DNA of 64,000 nucleotides from Triplophysa rosa (taxonomy: Eukaryota; Chordata; Actinopteri; Cypriniformes; Nemacheilidae). Within the stretch, counting starts at the first letter, position 1; each line of letters begins with the position of its first letter. The position numbers and the translations under genes are program-made. The notes under the pieces were generated by a model. It was not told the DNA's origin. It worked only from the letters and a program-made list of their open reading frames with translations, and made no database searches. The stretch spans positions 8,870,879-8,934,878 of the forward strand of contig NC_079913.1 of NCBI RefSeq assembly GCF_024868665.1, read 5' to 3'. Below are positions 44,415 to 62,826 of the stretch, piece by piece.

Positions 44415-46965
44415 TTACTGGTAATACGGTCTATAGCGACCCTGATCAGGGTGATGTGGCCCAGGCATCTGTCCCTGTGGGGGACCCTGCAATCGGGGAG
44501 GGGGACCCCTGGGAGCTGGCCACATCCCTGGACTCAATCCCCCAGGCTGGTTAAATGGTGGACTGAGAGTGCTCTTGTCCTCGGGAAACTGGGGATTGTA
44601 ATGATGGGGCGGTGGGGCATTCACAGGGGGACCACCATGCTGAGGAGGCGGCCCTGGTGGAGGATGGTTCATAAAGGGGGGCATCTGTCCAAGGAGGTGT
44701 CCGGGAGGTGGGGTGATGGGAGGGGGAACTGATGACAGAGGAGGGGGTGCTTGGTTAAAAACCATGTGAGGTGTGTTAGAACCCTGCCCTGGGTGAGGCA
44801 TGGGGTGACTGATAGGTGGAGGAGGTGGAGGCCCGTAGTGTTGCTGAGGTGGACCCATCATGTGATGTGGATGGCCTGGATAGTCTCCAGGGTGATGGTG
44901 AGGAGGCGGGGCATTGCCAGGCTGGGGAAGCGGTTCACGCGAGGGGCCGGAGCTTCCCGAATCGTCGTGGATTGGAACCGTAATGAGGTTGCTGTGCTTC
45001 CGTGTGGTAACCGTTGAGATGCGGAAGGTCTCCTGAGCAAGAGAGCGGGGTGGTCCCATGTCTCCAGCAGGAGGCTGGCCCGGTGGAGGTCGATGGTCAT
45101 CATGGGAGGAAGGGGGATGCTGGCTGTATGGGTCATGTCCACCATGAGACATCGGGGGTGGGCCAACATGGGGCTTGGCCAGGTGAGGTGGGGGCAGGTG
45201 AGGCGGGGGCACACGGAAACGCTCGGGCACCTCCGAGCTGGGAGGAAGGTGGAGAGAGTCAGAGCGGCTGCTGGAGGTCTTGCCCGCTCTAATGTGTCTG
45301 TGGTTAATGTGGGCCTGCAGGTCTCTCTGAGAGAGATAGGTGCGTTTACATCCCTGAACAATACTACACATGTAGAGAGAGCCACGCTGGCATTGTTCAA
45401 TCCGCTGCACCGGATCTGTACAGCTGTACATGTTAAGACTGAAGAAAGAAATAGAAGGAACATCAGTTTAACAAAAAGTTAGATTTTTCATATATAGAGA
45501 TTACTGAATGGGCAGCTTTTCAAGCCCATGACCTGTGGGTTTGGGTTTCTACTGAGGTGGCCAGAGTACTACAAATTATAGATCAAAATGACTAGTTCAA
45601 ATGCAAAAAGAGGTCGTTCGACTTACCCAGGGCACATCTTATCACCCTTCCTTTCATGATGCAGTGCACACTCGTGACAGAAAACGTGCTTACATGGGAT
45701 CTGCAAAGAAAAGATTCACAGTATTAGGTTACAGAAAAGCTCATTTGAACACATTCACTATATACACCAACTATTCTTACCATACGGCCGTATGTTTTAA
45801 TTGGTAATCCACATTTGTCACAGAAATGAACTGGGGTATCATCCTTTTCACCAATCAAGCGCAGCTGGATGAAATGAGAGACAGAGTGACCATGTAGACC
45901 TCATACATTGACATCTGAATGATTAGTTATTCACAGATGCATTATGTGATTTACCTTAAAGTCCCAGAAGAGCTGTTGAGGAAACCGTCGTTGGCCTGCA
46001 AATGCATCTCCTGATTTGGTGCCAGTGTCAAATCTTTCTTCTTGCTTGTAGTTAAAGCCTTCTAGCAGAGACATATATCATAAAATAACTTCGTTTTGAG
46101 TGTAACATTACTTGTGATCACATGCTAGATAAAACAGAAGAGTATGTGTTTTTAAGTGTATGGACTTAATACCTTCATCGACAGAAAGGGCTTTGGAAGG
46201 TAAACGTCCAGCTGGTCTCTGTGGTCGAGGAGCAGGTTTATTCCTGGCCTGTTTGGGAAGAAGTTTGATGGGGATCCTTCTTCTGACATCAGGACCACAT
46301 AAGGTACCCTCCGTCCCCTGCATATCATTGTCTGTGTCCAAGAAATGACAAAATGAACACATTTGAACTACAGCTTTAAGAAAAGCCTCTTTATCATGTA
46401 TAAATACGAGAGAGCGATCTGAATGTATACAGCGATCAATTAATCCATTTTAAATTTCTTACGCGTACACAGAGTTTGCATTGGTCAGTGTGCACATTAT
46501 AATAATTCCTTGGTACTTGTTGTGCTAAATGAGATGAAGTATTTATTAAGTAACGTTACACCCATTTGAACAAACTTATGTAAACGCAAAATATGAGATG
46601 CACATGATCGTGTTATACTAACGTTACAACCTTCGATAAGGCATAACATGTCTTATCTACGTTTGCATTTACTTAATGAAAATTTCATTTAGATATTACT
46701 TATACAGGATTAGATTCTCTCACTAAAACTCCGTAACGTTAACGTTACTGGATTAACGCTAAAGTACATTGACATAGAGGCCACAACCGACGGTTTTGTA
46801 AGAAAATACACTAAACTTAACATAAAAATGACGGGGATTGTCTATTTATACACAAACGTATGGATAATCATAACATAGCTATTTTGTGTTTTAGTCAATA
46901 CGTTTAATTTAAGATAAACTTTGAAATGAAAACTAAAAAATTCCCTCCTTACCACTGTGGTCCAT
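44415..46965 (-). CDS. cbll1: Hakai E3 ubiquitin ligase, CBLL1
   Basis: Hakai ubiquitinates tyrosine-phosphorylated E-cadherin and is also a subunit of the m6A writer-associated complex. Coding exons in transcript order: 46953-46965, 46173-46331, 45955-46061, 45781-45864, 45627-45700, 44415-45423. The total is 1446 nt, or 481 aa (human 491). The first exon carries only ATG and three more codons plus one base. A complete C3HC4 RING spans residues 108-147: C108, C111, C124, H126, C129, C132, C144, C147 ([31 protein letters not shown]). The adjoining HYB zinc-binding region follows ([20 protein letters not shown]). The last ~250 residues are Pro/His/Gly-rich with many PP runs, as in the family. 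Candidate end signals lie 26 nt (44384-44389) and about 160 nt after the stop. Confidence 0.96.
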
Positions 46966-48721
46966 AACTGTGTGAAGCCAAGATTAATCTGAATTTCCGG
47001 TTTACGCCTTTCAAACCAAAAGTCTTCATCCCAAAAGCGATTTTTTTACTATTCCCGTTTATATTTATACATATTATTTACATAATTTTAGCATTATTTA
47101 AAAAATAAAATCATAACAACATAAATTGTTTGCTGTGGGTTCATTTTTTTAATCCAAGCATTTTAATTTTTCAGTCCATGCTGTGTGACCTCTGTATTAC
47201 ATAATAAAAGGTCTCACAGGCTCAAATATTTTTTACTTAAATTCATTCATTTATTTAAAAAAATATTTATTAGCCTTTATATTAAAAGCAAATAATAACG
47301 AATAAATGAACGCAGTGGACTCTTTAGGGACCTCTATTGGTCTGTAATGAAACTGACACCCTGAGCTGCTTCCTGACTATAAGCCGCAGGTGTGGCTCTA
47401 GGTGATCAGTTTACTGAGTCACATCCAACGGAGACAGCAAGATTAAAGGACGCTGCTGTAAGTCATATAAAACACAATTTTTATTGTTATTTATCAAAAA
47501 TTACTAAATTCAATCGTTCCTTAAATGTAAAATGTATCTAAATGTTGCAGGGCGGCGTCCATTTTAATCTACAAACAAGGTATGATATGTTTTCTATTAA
47601 GCACCTGTCCTTTGTTTTCGGACCAGTCAAACTGGGCCACTTTGAATGGTGTCAACAAAGTAGTGTAAACTAAAACTCGTTTAAAAAACTGTAAAATGTA
47701 TTTTAAATATATAGGCTACTTTTAAAATATTTAGCAGCATGCCTACAGACACATAGCAGTAATATATATGAATATTTTAAATGTCATTTCTTTTTAAGAA
47801 AAAGACAAATAACTATTTAAGTTCAGAATAAATGGTTGTATATAAAAGAAATGTCATTATTTTATGTCTTCTTGGTATTTTACAATGAATGAAGTCTCTA
47901 AACACCTCTATGTCAAAGTGTATTTTTACATATTAATGGCATTATTATACAAAAACTACAGTTATCTATTTTAGATGTAGATATCATATCATCAAACAAT
48001 GTCATTGTTCAGAAAAATATTTACGTTTTGTTCAGCTTTTAAGCAGTTTGCCTAATTTGAATGTGCATTTGCATTACACCTGATGTTTTCGAGTTGTCGA
48101 CAGTCACACGAAGGAGAATGAAAACATGTCGGTTTTTCTTTTACTAGATCCACACAAATAAAACATGTGTGTTATATATATGTGAAGCATATACTACTAA
48201 AAAACGTATTGCATTTATACCCCATACTCTTATAATTTATGACAGTGAAAGTAATGCTGATAAACTCCAGGTTTTAACTCTGTGGTGCTTTATGAACGGT
48301 GTATATAGCCTGCCGTTTGATATAACAAAGGAGATCTCCAGTGTTGCAGGAAGCTATATGTTTATGGCTGGAGATGTTTTTCAAAACTCAATTGTATTGG
48401 CAATGATGTCATCTACAAACACTATGGCAGCAATAGAAAGGGACACACCCAATGTTCTCAGTTCAAATGCCCTGTGTTTACAGAGGGATACTAGTTCGTT
48501 GAAAGCAATAGCTACAGGTTAAAGTCACGTGAGACCACAAAGGGCAGGGCGAAATAACAAAGTTCTCTTTCCCCACATAAACAACGCGACGAAACCACAG
48601 CAGATAAAAGAAAAGAGTCACTCTTGAAAATGGAATTTAGGCAAATTGGTGGTTAAATGGGTGGATTGTGTGATGTGGTTGAATTAGTTTTGTAAACATG
48701 ATAACACCTTTTTAGAACACG
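46966..48721. other. Divergent cbll1/bik upstream region and bik 5' UTR
   Basis: cbll1 starts leftward at 46965. bik probably starts rightward near 47400, so the two share about 430 bp of upstream DNA. Two likely untranslated bik exons are visible: one ending at about 47458 before gtaagt, and one at about 47552-47579 between 'ttgcag' and 'gtatga'. A consensus AP-1 site TGAGTCA lies at 47415-47421. The intron from 47580 to 48715 holds nothing recognisable; a 117-codon open frame at 48169-48522 has no known similarity. Confidence 0.45.
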
Positions 48722-50120
48722 ATGGTGGAAGATACAAGACAGCCGAAAACTGCAGCATCCCTCCAGGCTGGACCTGTTGAGGTTGACCACAACACTCTTT
48801 ATGCAATCAATATGAGGTAATCGTGAAGTATTATCTGTTCAGAAATATGATGTAGGTTGTGACCCAGAAAAACAAAAACAATGCAAAATGCAAGTAATAT
48901 AATAATAGGATGCAAGTTTCTACACTATTTGTATTTCTGTTGTAAAAGAAAATACATGTTACAAGATACTTTATGCAGTATTGTTTTTGGTACTTCTGGG
49001 TCATGGGATGAAACCATTTGAAAACCATCATTTAACATCAACGCTGTGTGTTGACCCTGTTGAGACCAGATTCATGACCAGATTTCCCCAAAACCTTTTT
49101 ATGTATAAATAACAGAGTTACTCAGCGTATTGGACGACGGCTGGCTCAGATAGGGGATGAATTGGACAATAGATGGCGTGAACAACTGTCCATCCAACGG
49201 CACCATCTGAATATAGGGATATACCCTTATGTCCTAACCAGGAGAGCTTTCTCTGGGTGAGTTGTGTATTTTTTGACTAAAAACGTAAAAAATATATACT
49301 ATTTACTTACTTACATTGTTGCAAACCGGTATGATGTATTTTTCTTCTGTGGAACACAAAAGATGTTAGGCAGAACATTGGGAAATGTCAACCTCAGTCA
49401 CCATTTACTTTCACTGTATGAAAAAGATGCAATGAATGGTGACAGAGGCAACCAGTTCCTAAGAACCCATCTTGTGTATTCCATAGATGAAAAATAGACA
49501 CTTATGTTTTAAACAACATAAACGTTTTGTAACGATGACAGAATTTTCATTTTTTGGTGAACTGTACTGTACCTTTAAATTAACATAAATAGAGTATCAG
49601 TATCCGTGTTAAAGTTATGGTTTATAAAATGGTTTAAATCAGGATCCTTGGAAACATTTGGGGATCTAAGATTAAACCAATGCTGAAAACCTCCTGGCTG
49701 ATTCCACAGCTTCATTCTGGCTGTCAGGAGGCTAGGAAGTGGACGGCACAGTGGGTAAGGACAGTATAGCCACTGCACATGTTTATGATTCTTTTCTAAA
49801 GACTAATTTTTTTTATTTTGTTGAAGTAGAATTAAACACAGTAGTTCGGTTTTATTTGACTGCAGAAGAAACTTGGTTTGCTTTTTTGAATCAAACGTTT
49901 TTTAAGAGACATTTTCGTCTAAATAGTCTATTTGGGTAATATACATTGGGTTAAATATATACATTTATGTCAGGACTTCTGGATAACAGATTTAACACAA
50001 TTTTACTTCCCTTAGGTCTCCAACTTGCACATTTCCGATTGGTCCCGCAAGACTGCACTCATGCTGGCCTCTGCTTTTCTATTGGTCACTGCGTCTATCT
50101 TTCTGGCAACTTGGAATTAA
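48722..50120 (+). CDS. bik: BH3-only pro-apoptotic protein, BIK
   Basis: BIK is an endoplasmic-reticulum and mitochondria-anchored BH3-only protein that neutralises anti-apoptotic BCL-2 members. Coding exons: 48722-48816, 49116-49256, 49643-49754, 50016-50120. The total is 453 nt, or 150 aa (human BIK 160). Residues 39-52 form a strong BH3 helix, RRLAQIGDELDNRW, with the diagnostic L41 and G45-D46. No BH1 or BH2 motif is seen. Residues ~129-148 (TALMLASAFLLVTASIFLAT) form a hydrophobic C-terminal tail anchor. BH3-only sequences are too divergent for a firm name from similarity alone. Here the name rests on the BH3 plus tail layout and on adjacency to mcat, as BIK and MCAT are neighbours in human 22q13. 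Confidence 0.82.
49340..49578. repeat. Eroded TTAA-type MITE in bik intron 2
   Basis: The left arm fragment 'cttctgtggaacacaaaag' and the right end gtgaactgtactgtaccttt followed by aa match the family. The centre is strongly diverged and the left terminus is lost. Confidence 0.55.
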
Positions 50121-50428
50121 TATTATGGCTGAATGACATTGGGTGGGTGGGTCAGCTGGATATGGGCAAAAAGCTGGTCTTTGGCCTCACAGTGGTCATA
50201 TATAAGCAAATTTCTTTGAAGGCACTGCTTTTCTTTCTCTCTTATAATGATTTTGACTATTGAAGTGCTGGTTCACACACATATATGTTCCTATATGTGC
50301 AGTTCTTGGCAAGATTGTTTTTGTGTTCTGTTGCTGGACAATTGGGCTAATGAATTGTTACCTCTTCCTCTAAAAGCATTTCTATATTAGTAAAGGAAGC
50401 TGGACTTTCCAAACCAGAAATTTTGCGC

Positions 50429-50477
50429 AATAAAAATTTCAAAATAAAAGCTGCAGATGCGTCTTGTTTTTTTTATT
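50429..50477. terminator. Overlapping convergent polyadenylation signals of bik and mcat
   Basis: bik has plus-strand AATAAA at 50429-50434 and 50443-50448. mcat has a minus-strand AATAAA (tttatt) at 50472-50477, only 15 nt after its stop codon. The predicted cleavage sites (10-30 nt beyond each signal) cross, so the two mRNAs should have complementary 3' ends. Confidence 0.55.
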
Positions 50478-50491
50478 GCACATAACATTGA

Positions 50492-52830
50492 TCAGTCCTC
50501 AGGCAGCACAACATCTACATGTGTGTAATTCTTAAACGCTTTCATGTTGCACTTTTGAATCGTCGAGCCTAACTGTCTACTGGGTCCCACCTCATAGGTA
50601 TGAGGAAACTCTCGCCCCTGGGCTCTTTCATAAATCTCATGCAGCGTCTGCTCCCACTTCACCGGAGACACCAGCTGTTTGGCCAGCTGTTTCTGTATGT
50701 GCTTGTCGTGCATGTAACGCTTTCCGTCCACATTGGAGTGTACGGCGATCTCTGGGCACCGTATCTCTATCTGTCTGAGGACGTCTCTCAGGGGCTCCAT
50801 CGCAGACTCCATTAGGGGGGTGTGAAAGGCACCGCTAACAGGAAGCATTCGCGTTCTTGAGAACAGCAGCTTTCTGGAATGCTCTTGAAGGAAATCCAAA
50901 GCCTAAGAAAAGGAGCGAGTTTTAAAAGGATGATAATGAAACTAGATAATGATTGTAAAGTCTAGTCTGGCCAAGATAAATATTGGTCAATATTCTATTC
51001 TGAACGAAACCTCGTCTCAGCCCTTACAGCCCACACACTTGCCAATTGCGTTTTTGGATTCTTTTTATTAGTAAATAAAAAAATTCTGAGTCATTTTTTA
51101 ATAAGGACCTTACCTCAAGCCAACATACAAAAGTCTGGCTCTGTGAAACTAAACAAAACCCAACAATCCCCCATATCTTTCACTGCCTTAGGGACCACAA
51201 AACTAATAAAAATCCCAATGATGGATCTTACCTCTTTGTGGCCGGCTATTACTCTTCCATCTGGAAAGAGGTAGTTTGCAATGGCACACACAGGCTCTTG
51301 GATACCAAGAGAAAGACAGTGCTCTCTAGCCTGGAGACAGGCATGTTTGTAGTTTGTCTGGTGTCGGCCAATCACGGACAGCATGCCACTTGCCACTTGG
51401 TCGGAGGCCTTCTGCATTGCCTCCGCCCTCACCTTTACAGCAAACATAGCTGACAGACACACAACAGAGACAAGGAGACAATTAGGATAAATTAACTTTG
51501 AAAAACATGTCTGGGTAATATTTCACTTGGAATCAAAAGACACAAATAAGAATGTTTCCTTTTTATGTTCTGTCTTATTAAAAGTATTAAAGTATAGCCT
51601 ATTATTAGGGCTATGATAATTTAAATGATAAATTGTATTGACTTTTTTAAAGACATTAACACACATTTACCATCCAAATTCACATTACTGTAATGCATGA
51701 AAATCTCATTCTTCCCTTTAAAATGAACAATGGTTTAACTAGTAGCCAATATTTTTTAGTGTTATATGCATTTATTTTACATTAAAATCCTATAAAATAT
51801 GGTAATAAAAAAATGTATGTGGTAAATAAAGTTTACCATTTTCATACATAATGGTAGCATATAGTATATTCTTACATTAATGGTGGTTTAAATGGCAATT
51901 TTAATGAAATTCACAGTTGAAAAAAATAAATGAAACAAAAAGTCTGGACACATAAAAATGAGGTGCAAACTTACTAAATAAGGCATTGATTAGTCATTAA
52001 TAATAAGTCAAAAATATAATTAATATATAAATAACAACAATGATAATAATAGAGTAATAATAATCATGTTAATTATAAAATTAAAAATAATAATTTATTT
52101 CCTATTGATCTTTGATTGAAAATTGACCTTGAACATTTTTTTAAAAATAAAAAAGCTTTTCATAAAGCATAGGGGGTCAGTTTTACCTTCAGCAAAATCC
52201 ATTGCACCAGAGAAAACCAAAGCACTAAATTCTCCAACACTGAACCCTGCTGCTGCCACACAGCTCTCAATAGCCTGAGAGAGTCAAATGAGTTTTATAT
52301 TAGTACTGACCACTAGACTGCATTTATATTTTAATAAAACATTCATGCCATGGCCAATGTCCAGAATGACCGTCCTAGTCGATACGTTTTGGGCGTACAT
52401 AACTTACAGCAGGATTCTCGTGGTTCAGTCTTTCCACAGCAGCCAGCGAGCAGACAAACACGGCAGGCTGACAGTGTACAGTCTTCATCAGATCTTTCTC
52501 GGGTCCATTTAAACACAGAGACAGCAGATCATAGCCAAGCACCTTTTGCGCTACAGAAAACATCTCTTTCACATTTCCATATTTCAACAGTCCCCTCCCC
52601 ATGCCGACGAACTGACTGCCTTGCCCGGGGAACAGAAAAACAGATGCTGTATGGGGAGCTCTCCGTGGTCGTCTGGGCTGCTCTTGGATCTCTTCCGATA
52701 CAGTGTGATCGGACTTACTTAGATCAGATGTGTGAATATCGTTTGACAGTCTTCTAGAATGCAAGAGAGTCGCCGTATTCCGAAATAGACGAACTCTAGC
52801 AGACCACTTGATAGTCATGCTTAGATTCAT
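50492..52830 (-). CDS. mcat: Mitochondrial malonyl-CoA:ACP transacylase
   Basis: MCAT moves malonyl groups from CoA to the mitochondrial acyl carrier protein, the entry step of mitochondrial fatty acid synthesis (needed for lipoate). Coding exons in transcript order: 52408-52830, 52187-52274, 51232-51449, 50492-50902. The total is 1140 nt, or 379 aa (human 390). The N-terminus MNLSMTIKWSARVRLFRNTA is basic and amphipathic, like a mitochondrial presequence. FLFPGQGSQFVGMGRGLL is the FabD-type first block. The catalytic serine is S153 in GFSVGEFSAL; the usual GHS is GFS, as in vertebrate MCAT. The catalytic histidine is H270 in VSGAFHTPLM. SPVKWEQTLHEIYERAQGREFP and EVGPSRQLG are conserved C-terminal blocks. 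The frame stays open upstream to an ATG at 53041-53043, so the start is a choice; the presequence supports 52830. Confidence 0.95.
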
Positions 52831-53943
52831 GTTTAAAAACAGTTTATGTTGAAATCTGATTAAAATTAATTCAAACAATCCTGTTTGCATCCACCATGCT
52901 GTCGAAAATGATTTCTGAAAAGACCCAGAACATACTTCATTGCGGAGGTCAAATGCACAGCAGATTCTTGTATCCAGGCTTCGCAGCAAAGTACCGTTAC
53001 TGTCCTCAGATCTCTCTGTTGACAGAAGTCTTCCTTCTGGCATAAACTTTTAGGACATCACAGTAAATATTTTCTGTAAGTTCAAAACCAGCGTTTTTTT
53101 CACGTCGTGTATTTTTCTTCTTTTGGTAACGATTGGTATGTGAAAGTTGCACATCGCCACCTAGTGTACTGGAGGTTATGCTTAACGTTAACACGACCCG
53201 TTTTGCTTAGCATCTTTGTTATTAGTAAACAATACATTTTTCTACTACAAATATATTTGCGTGTAATATTTATATACACAATACATAAACATATTATTAT
53301 ATAGAGGATACCTGAGCTTGGGCTGTGGCAGTAACTCAAAACGTTCAACAAATGCATGCTTTATGTTTTACACAGTTAAAACCTGGGTGTGTCAGTATAT
53401 TATTTCCTCCAAATACACGATTTCAAAATATTTTCATGTTGTTTTTGTAACATTTTTCATGTTTTATAAACCATGTCCTTTTTATTTATTTTATGTGTTT
53501 AATGTTTTCTGAAAAGCCAGCAAATAGCCTATAATAGCTATTTAATAGGAGGTCACTATTGTGACATCCACACACCAAACTTTTCACAAAATTAACTTGT
53601 TTTTTTCTAATCATCTGTCTTTTACACACTTTAGACAGGAAAATGCAATTGAATAGTCTATTATTCTATAATCCCCCAAAATAAAATTCTAATAGGTGTA
53701 ACTAAGTTATACTAAACAGATCAATCATTGATGTACTTTGAAGTGCATGAATCAAGATTTAATTACATCTTAACTATTTGAATCTACATTGATCATCTGC
53801 TGAGCATTATATAACGTTAATAACTTAATAGATCCATTGTAAAGTGTTATTGAATGATGTACAGTATCCTAAGAGATGTGAGCATACAAATGATAAACAT
53901 ACAATACATAGAAATCAATAATTTGATAACATTAGTCTGTAGT
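52831..53943. other. mcat upstream region and spacer
   Basis: The mcat 5' UTR and promoter should lie just right of 52830, probably within 52831-53120. Beyond that the DNA is AT-rich with no gene, RNA or clear repeat that I can support. Confidence 0.4.
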
Positions 53944-54096
53944 GTTTCCTGTAGCTCAGTAGTTAGAGCATGGCGCTAGCAATGCCAAGGTCATGTGTTC
54001 GATCCCAGGGATTGCACATACTCCGATACAAATGTATAGTATAATGCAATGTAAGTCGCTTTGGATAAAAGCGTCTGCCAAATGCATAAATGTAGT
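53944..54096 (+). repeat. tRNA-derived SINE
   Basis: The 5' part resembles a tRNA, with Pol III A box tagctcagtagttagagc and B box gtgttcgatcc. The tail reads aagtcgctttggataaaagc, then gtctgccaaatgcat. The tRNA fold is broken and a non-tRNA tail follows, so this is a SINE and not a tRNA gene. A related copy in opposite orientation is at 57399-57528. Confidence 0.85.
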
Positions 54097-54234
54097 GAAA
54101 CATACTGCCAAATCCAAAAAAAGACCGTGCCAATCATCTTCTTAATACAATTTACAAAAATGTTCTATTTCCCAATCAACCCTTATCAGATATTAATAAC
54201 TAATGCAAATGTGTCATAGACTAGTACAGAGTAA

Positions 54235-56393
54235 GTTAAACTTTTGCTTTTTTATTTGACCGACAGAAAATGCTGAAACAATCTACACAAAACATTCAAG
54301 TGGCAAAAACTGGCTTCATGAGCCCTTGCATGGCAATCCAATTTATTAAACTACATATGCTCGGTTATACAAAATTGCACCACTTTAGTTAAGGCTTTTA
54401 AGTTGACATTTGGCCACACCCACCCTCCCTCGACCCCCCATCCCACCCATCAGAAGCAATGATGTTGCAGTTGAAATACTGTGCCTCTGCCTCAGGTCCA
54501 TATGTCAAGGAGCATTACATTTATTTCCTTTTTAAACTCAAAAAGGCATTTGAGTGTAATCCGAACACACAGCTTATGTTTACCTGTGTCCACTGCAGCT
54601 TGGACACTCTGCATTCCTTACTTTACACAGTGCAAATCCTCAAAGCATTCATAAAGAATTCATTGTGAACATACTGCATGCTGGACCCTGCAAAGAGTTG
54701 TTTGATGTTTAAAGAGACAGTACAAGTACGTTTCCAGCCGAGTGAACACTCGCCGAGTACTAGCGCACAACTGCTTTACAGACCACGTTCGGGCCTTCAA
54801 TGAATACCCTCTAGGACTGCACTCGATGTGCGATGTAAATTTTCTTAAAATCAAATTTTCCCATTTTTCCTTAACACAAAGTTTCCACATCCCAACATTC
54901 AGTTAACCCCGACAGATACAAAGACAAAACACAGGCCAAATTATTACAAAGTTGAAACAGTCACTAACAGACACCTTCAGTCTTGACTCACAGGTTCCAA
55001 TATTTGGTTTTCATATCCTCAGTTTAAACCAGATGCATCAGCAAGCAGGGAAGGGGGTGGGGTTGCGTCCAAACTTGTGACATCACTGAAGTTCATTTGT
55101 TTTTTACCATTTTTATCTTGTAATAAACCCCCACATTTTTCAAAATATATACCACCTGCAGTTATTTTGATCAGGAACATTTATCATGAAGAGGGATTTG
55201 AATATTTACTATGAGACCACCCAAAAAAGACCTTTGGATAGATGCACACTAGGAGACTCACTGGTGAAGCCTAAACCTAAATAGTCAAAACCCATTTTTA
55301 TAATACCCCCTTCTTAAAAAAAGCCTGCTGTACAAACTTGAAAAAGAAAATAAAGAAACCTTGGATGGCCTATGAGATGGAAATGATTTTTGATGGAGAA
55401 GAAAGAGACGAGGAAAGGTCTTAACGCGTATTCAAAGGCAACATCTGAGGCTTAGGACAATGTGATAGTAACAGAAAAATTATATTTTTGAACTTTTTAC
55501 ATATACAACAATGTATCCACAGGTTGTTTTTCCTAAGGTAAAACTCAAACAGTATCAATAGCTGTTGCGAATATAACATCTCCATAGAGCAAAAAATCTA
55601 GTAATTTTATAAAAGAGAAAAGGCAGGGGAAAAAATGTTTAGAATAAAAGCAAAAGTTACAAAAAAATCAACAAAATTATGCAAAGAAATCAAGGAGTGA
55701 AAGTTAGCTGTAAGAATGGTTTATATAGATCTCTTTGGACTTCCTCTCCTTTCTGGCTAAAATAGTGGTGCTTATAAATATCATTGTAATTGCCATGGCA
55801 ACGTGCACAGCCTTGTTAGACATTCCCTCCTTACATTTACAACGGCGGCTGTTTCCGTTAGCAATAACACTGCGTGTAGGCTCTGTATTTTTTTTAATTC
55901 TTTTGTCTAGCACTTTATTCATTTACTCGTTTAATTCGTTTTACTCAGTTGCACACAATTAGAATATATATTTATATAATTATATGTAAAAATCTCTCGC
56001 GTGCGGCATTGGAAAGTGATGACTGTTATCGATGTGCAAAAAACTGACATAGTACTGTAGCCTTGAATCCGTTTGTTTGTTTGTTGGTTGGTTTGTTAAA
56101 GGGGGATCACCACACAGGAAAGTCCATTCGATGTTAGGTTTTAGTAACGTCGGAATGCTGGCACTGCTGTGGACACAGCAGCAAATCAGACCTACAAAAA
56201 GAAAATATGAATTAGAACACTGTTTTCCTAAAAATCCTAAAAAAAGCATTTCATCCTATATTAACTACTGGTAAATATTTTTCTATAAAAATAATTTAGA
56301 TCAGTTTTGTATTTCTCATTCTAAAGCTTTGGAACAAGGAATTGAAACTGTTGATCATTTCTGATCAGCCAATGACAGTTAAGAGCTCCTACC
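54235..56393 (-). other. rap1b 3' UTR, spliced after the stop codon
   Basis: Downstream of the rap1b stop (56422) the minus strand has a donor, gccag/gtagga, with its last exon base at 56393. A strong acceptor, ttttctttttgtag, places the next exon start at 56191. The UTR exon then runs to about 54235, where minus-strand AATAAA (tttatt at 54251-54256) could end it. The region has no long frames and includes a run of G tracts on the transcript strand at 54419-54448. Confidence 0.6.
54419..54448 (-). other. G-tract cluster in the rap1b 3' UTR
   Basis: On the transcript (minus) strand six runs of at least three G (one of six) lie within 30 nt, separated by one to four bases. This fits the canonical G-quadruplex pattern. 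It lies about 165-195 nt upstream of the proposed polyadenylation signal. Confidence 0.55.
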
Positions 56394-56421
56394 TGGCTCA
56401 GAGCAAAAGAACAGCTGTATA

Positions 56422-62826
<6,405 letters not shown>

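Noticed and set aside
44451..45482. Long open frames on the plus strand and another minus frame over cbll1 exon 6
   Set aside because: They are shadows of the GC-rich, proline-coding last exon of cbll1.
48169..48522. 117-codon open frame in a bik intron
   Set aside because: It has no recognisable domain, no family resemblance and lies between two bik exons with no splice logic; most likely chance.
53944..54020. Possible functional tRNA gene
   Set aside because: It has A and B boxes but the cloverleaf is broken and the SINE tail follows directly; a second copy with the same tail exists at 57399-57528.
54459..55962. Small open frames between mcat and rap1b
   Set aside because: They fall in the rap1b 3' UTR or its antisense, with no similarity or splice structure.
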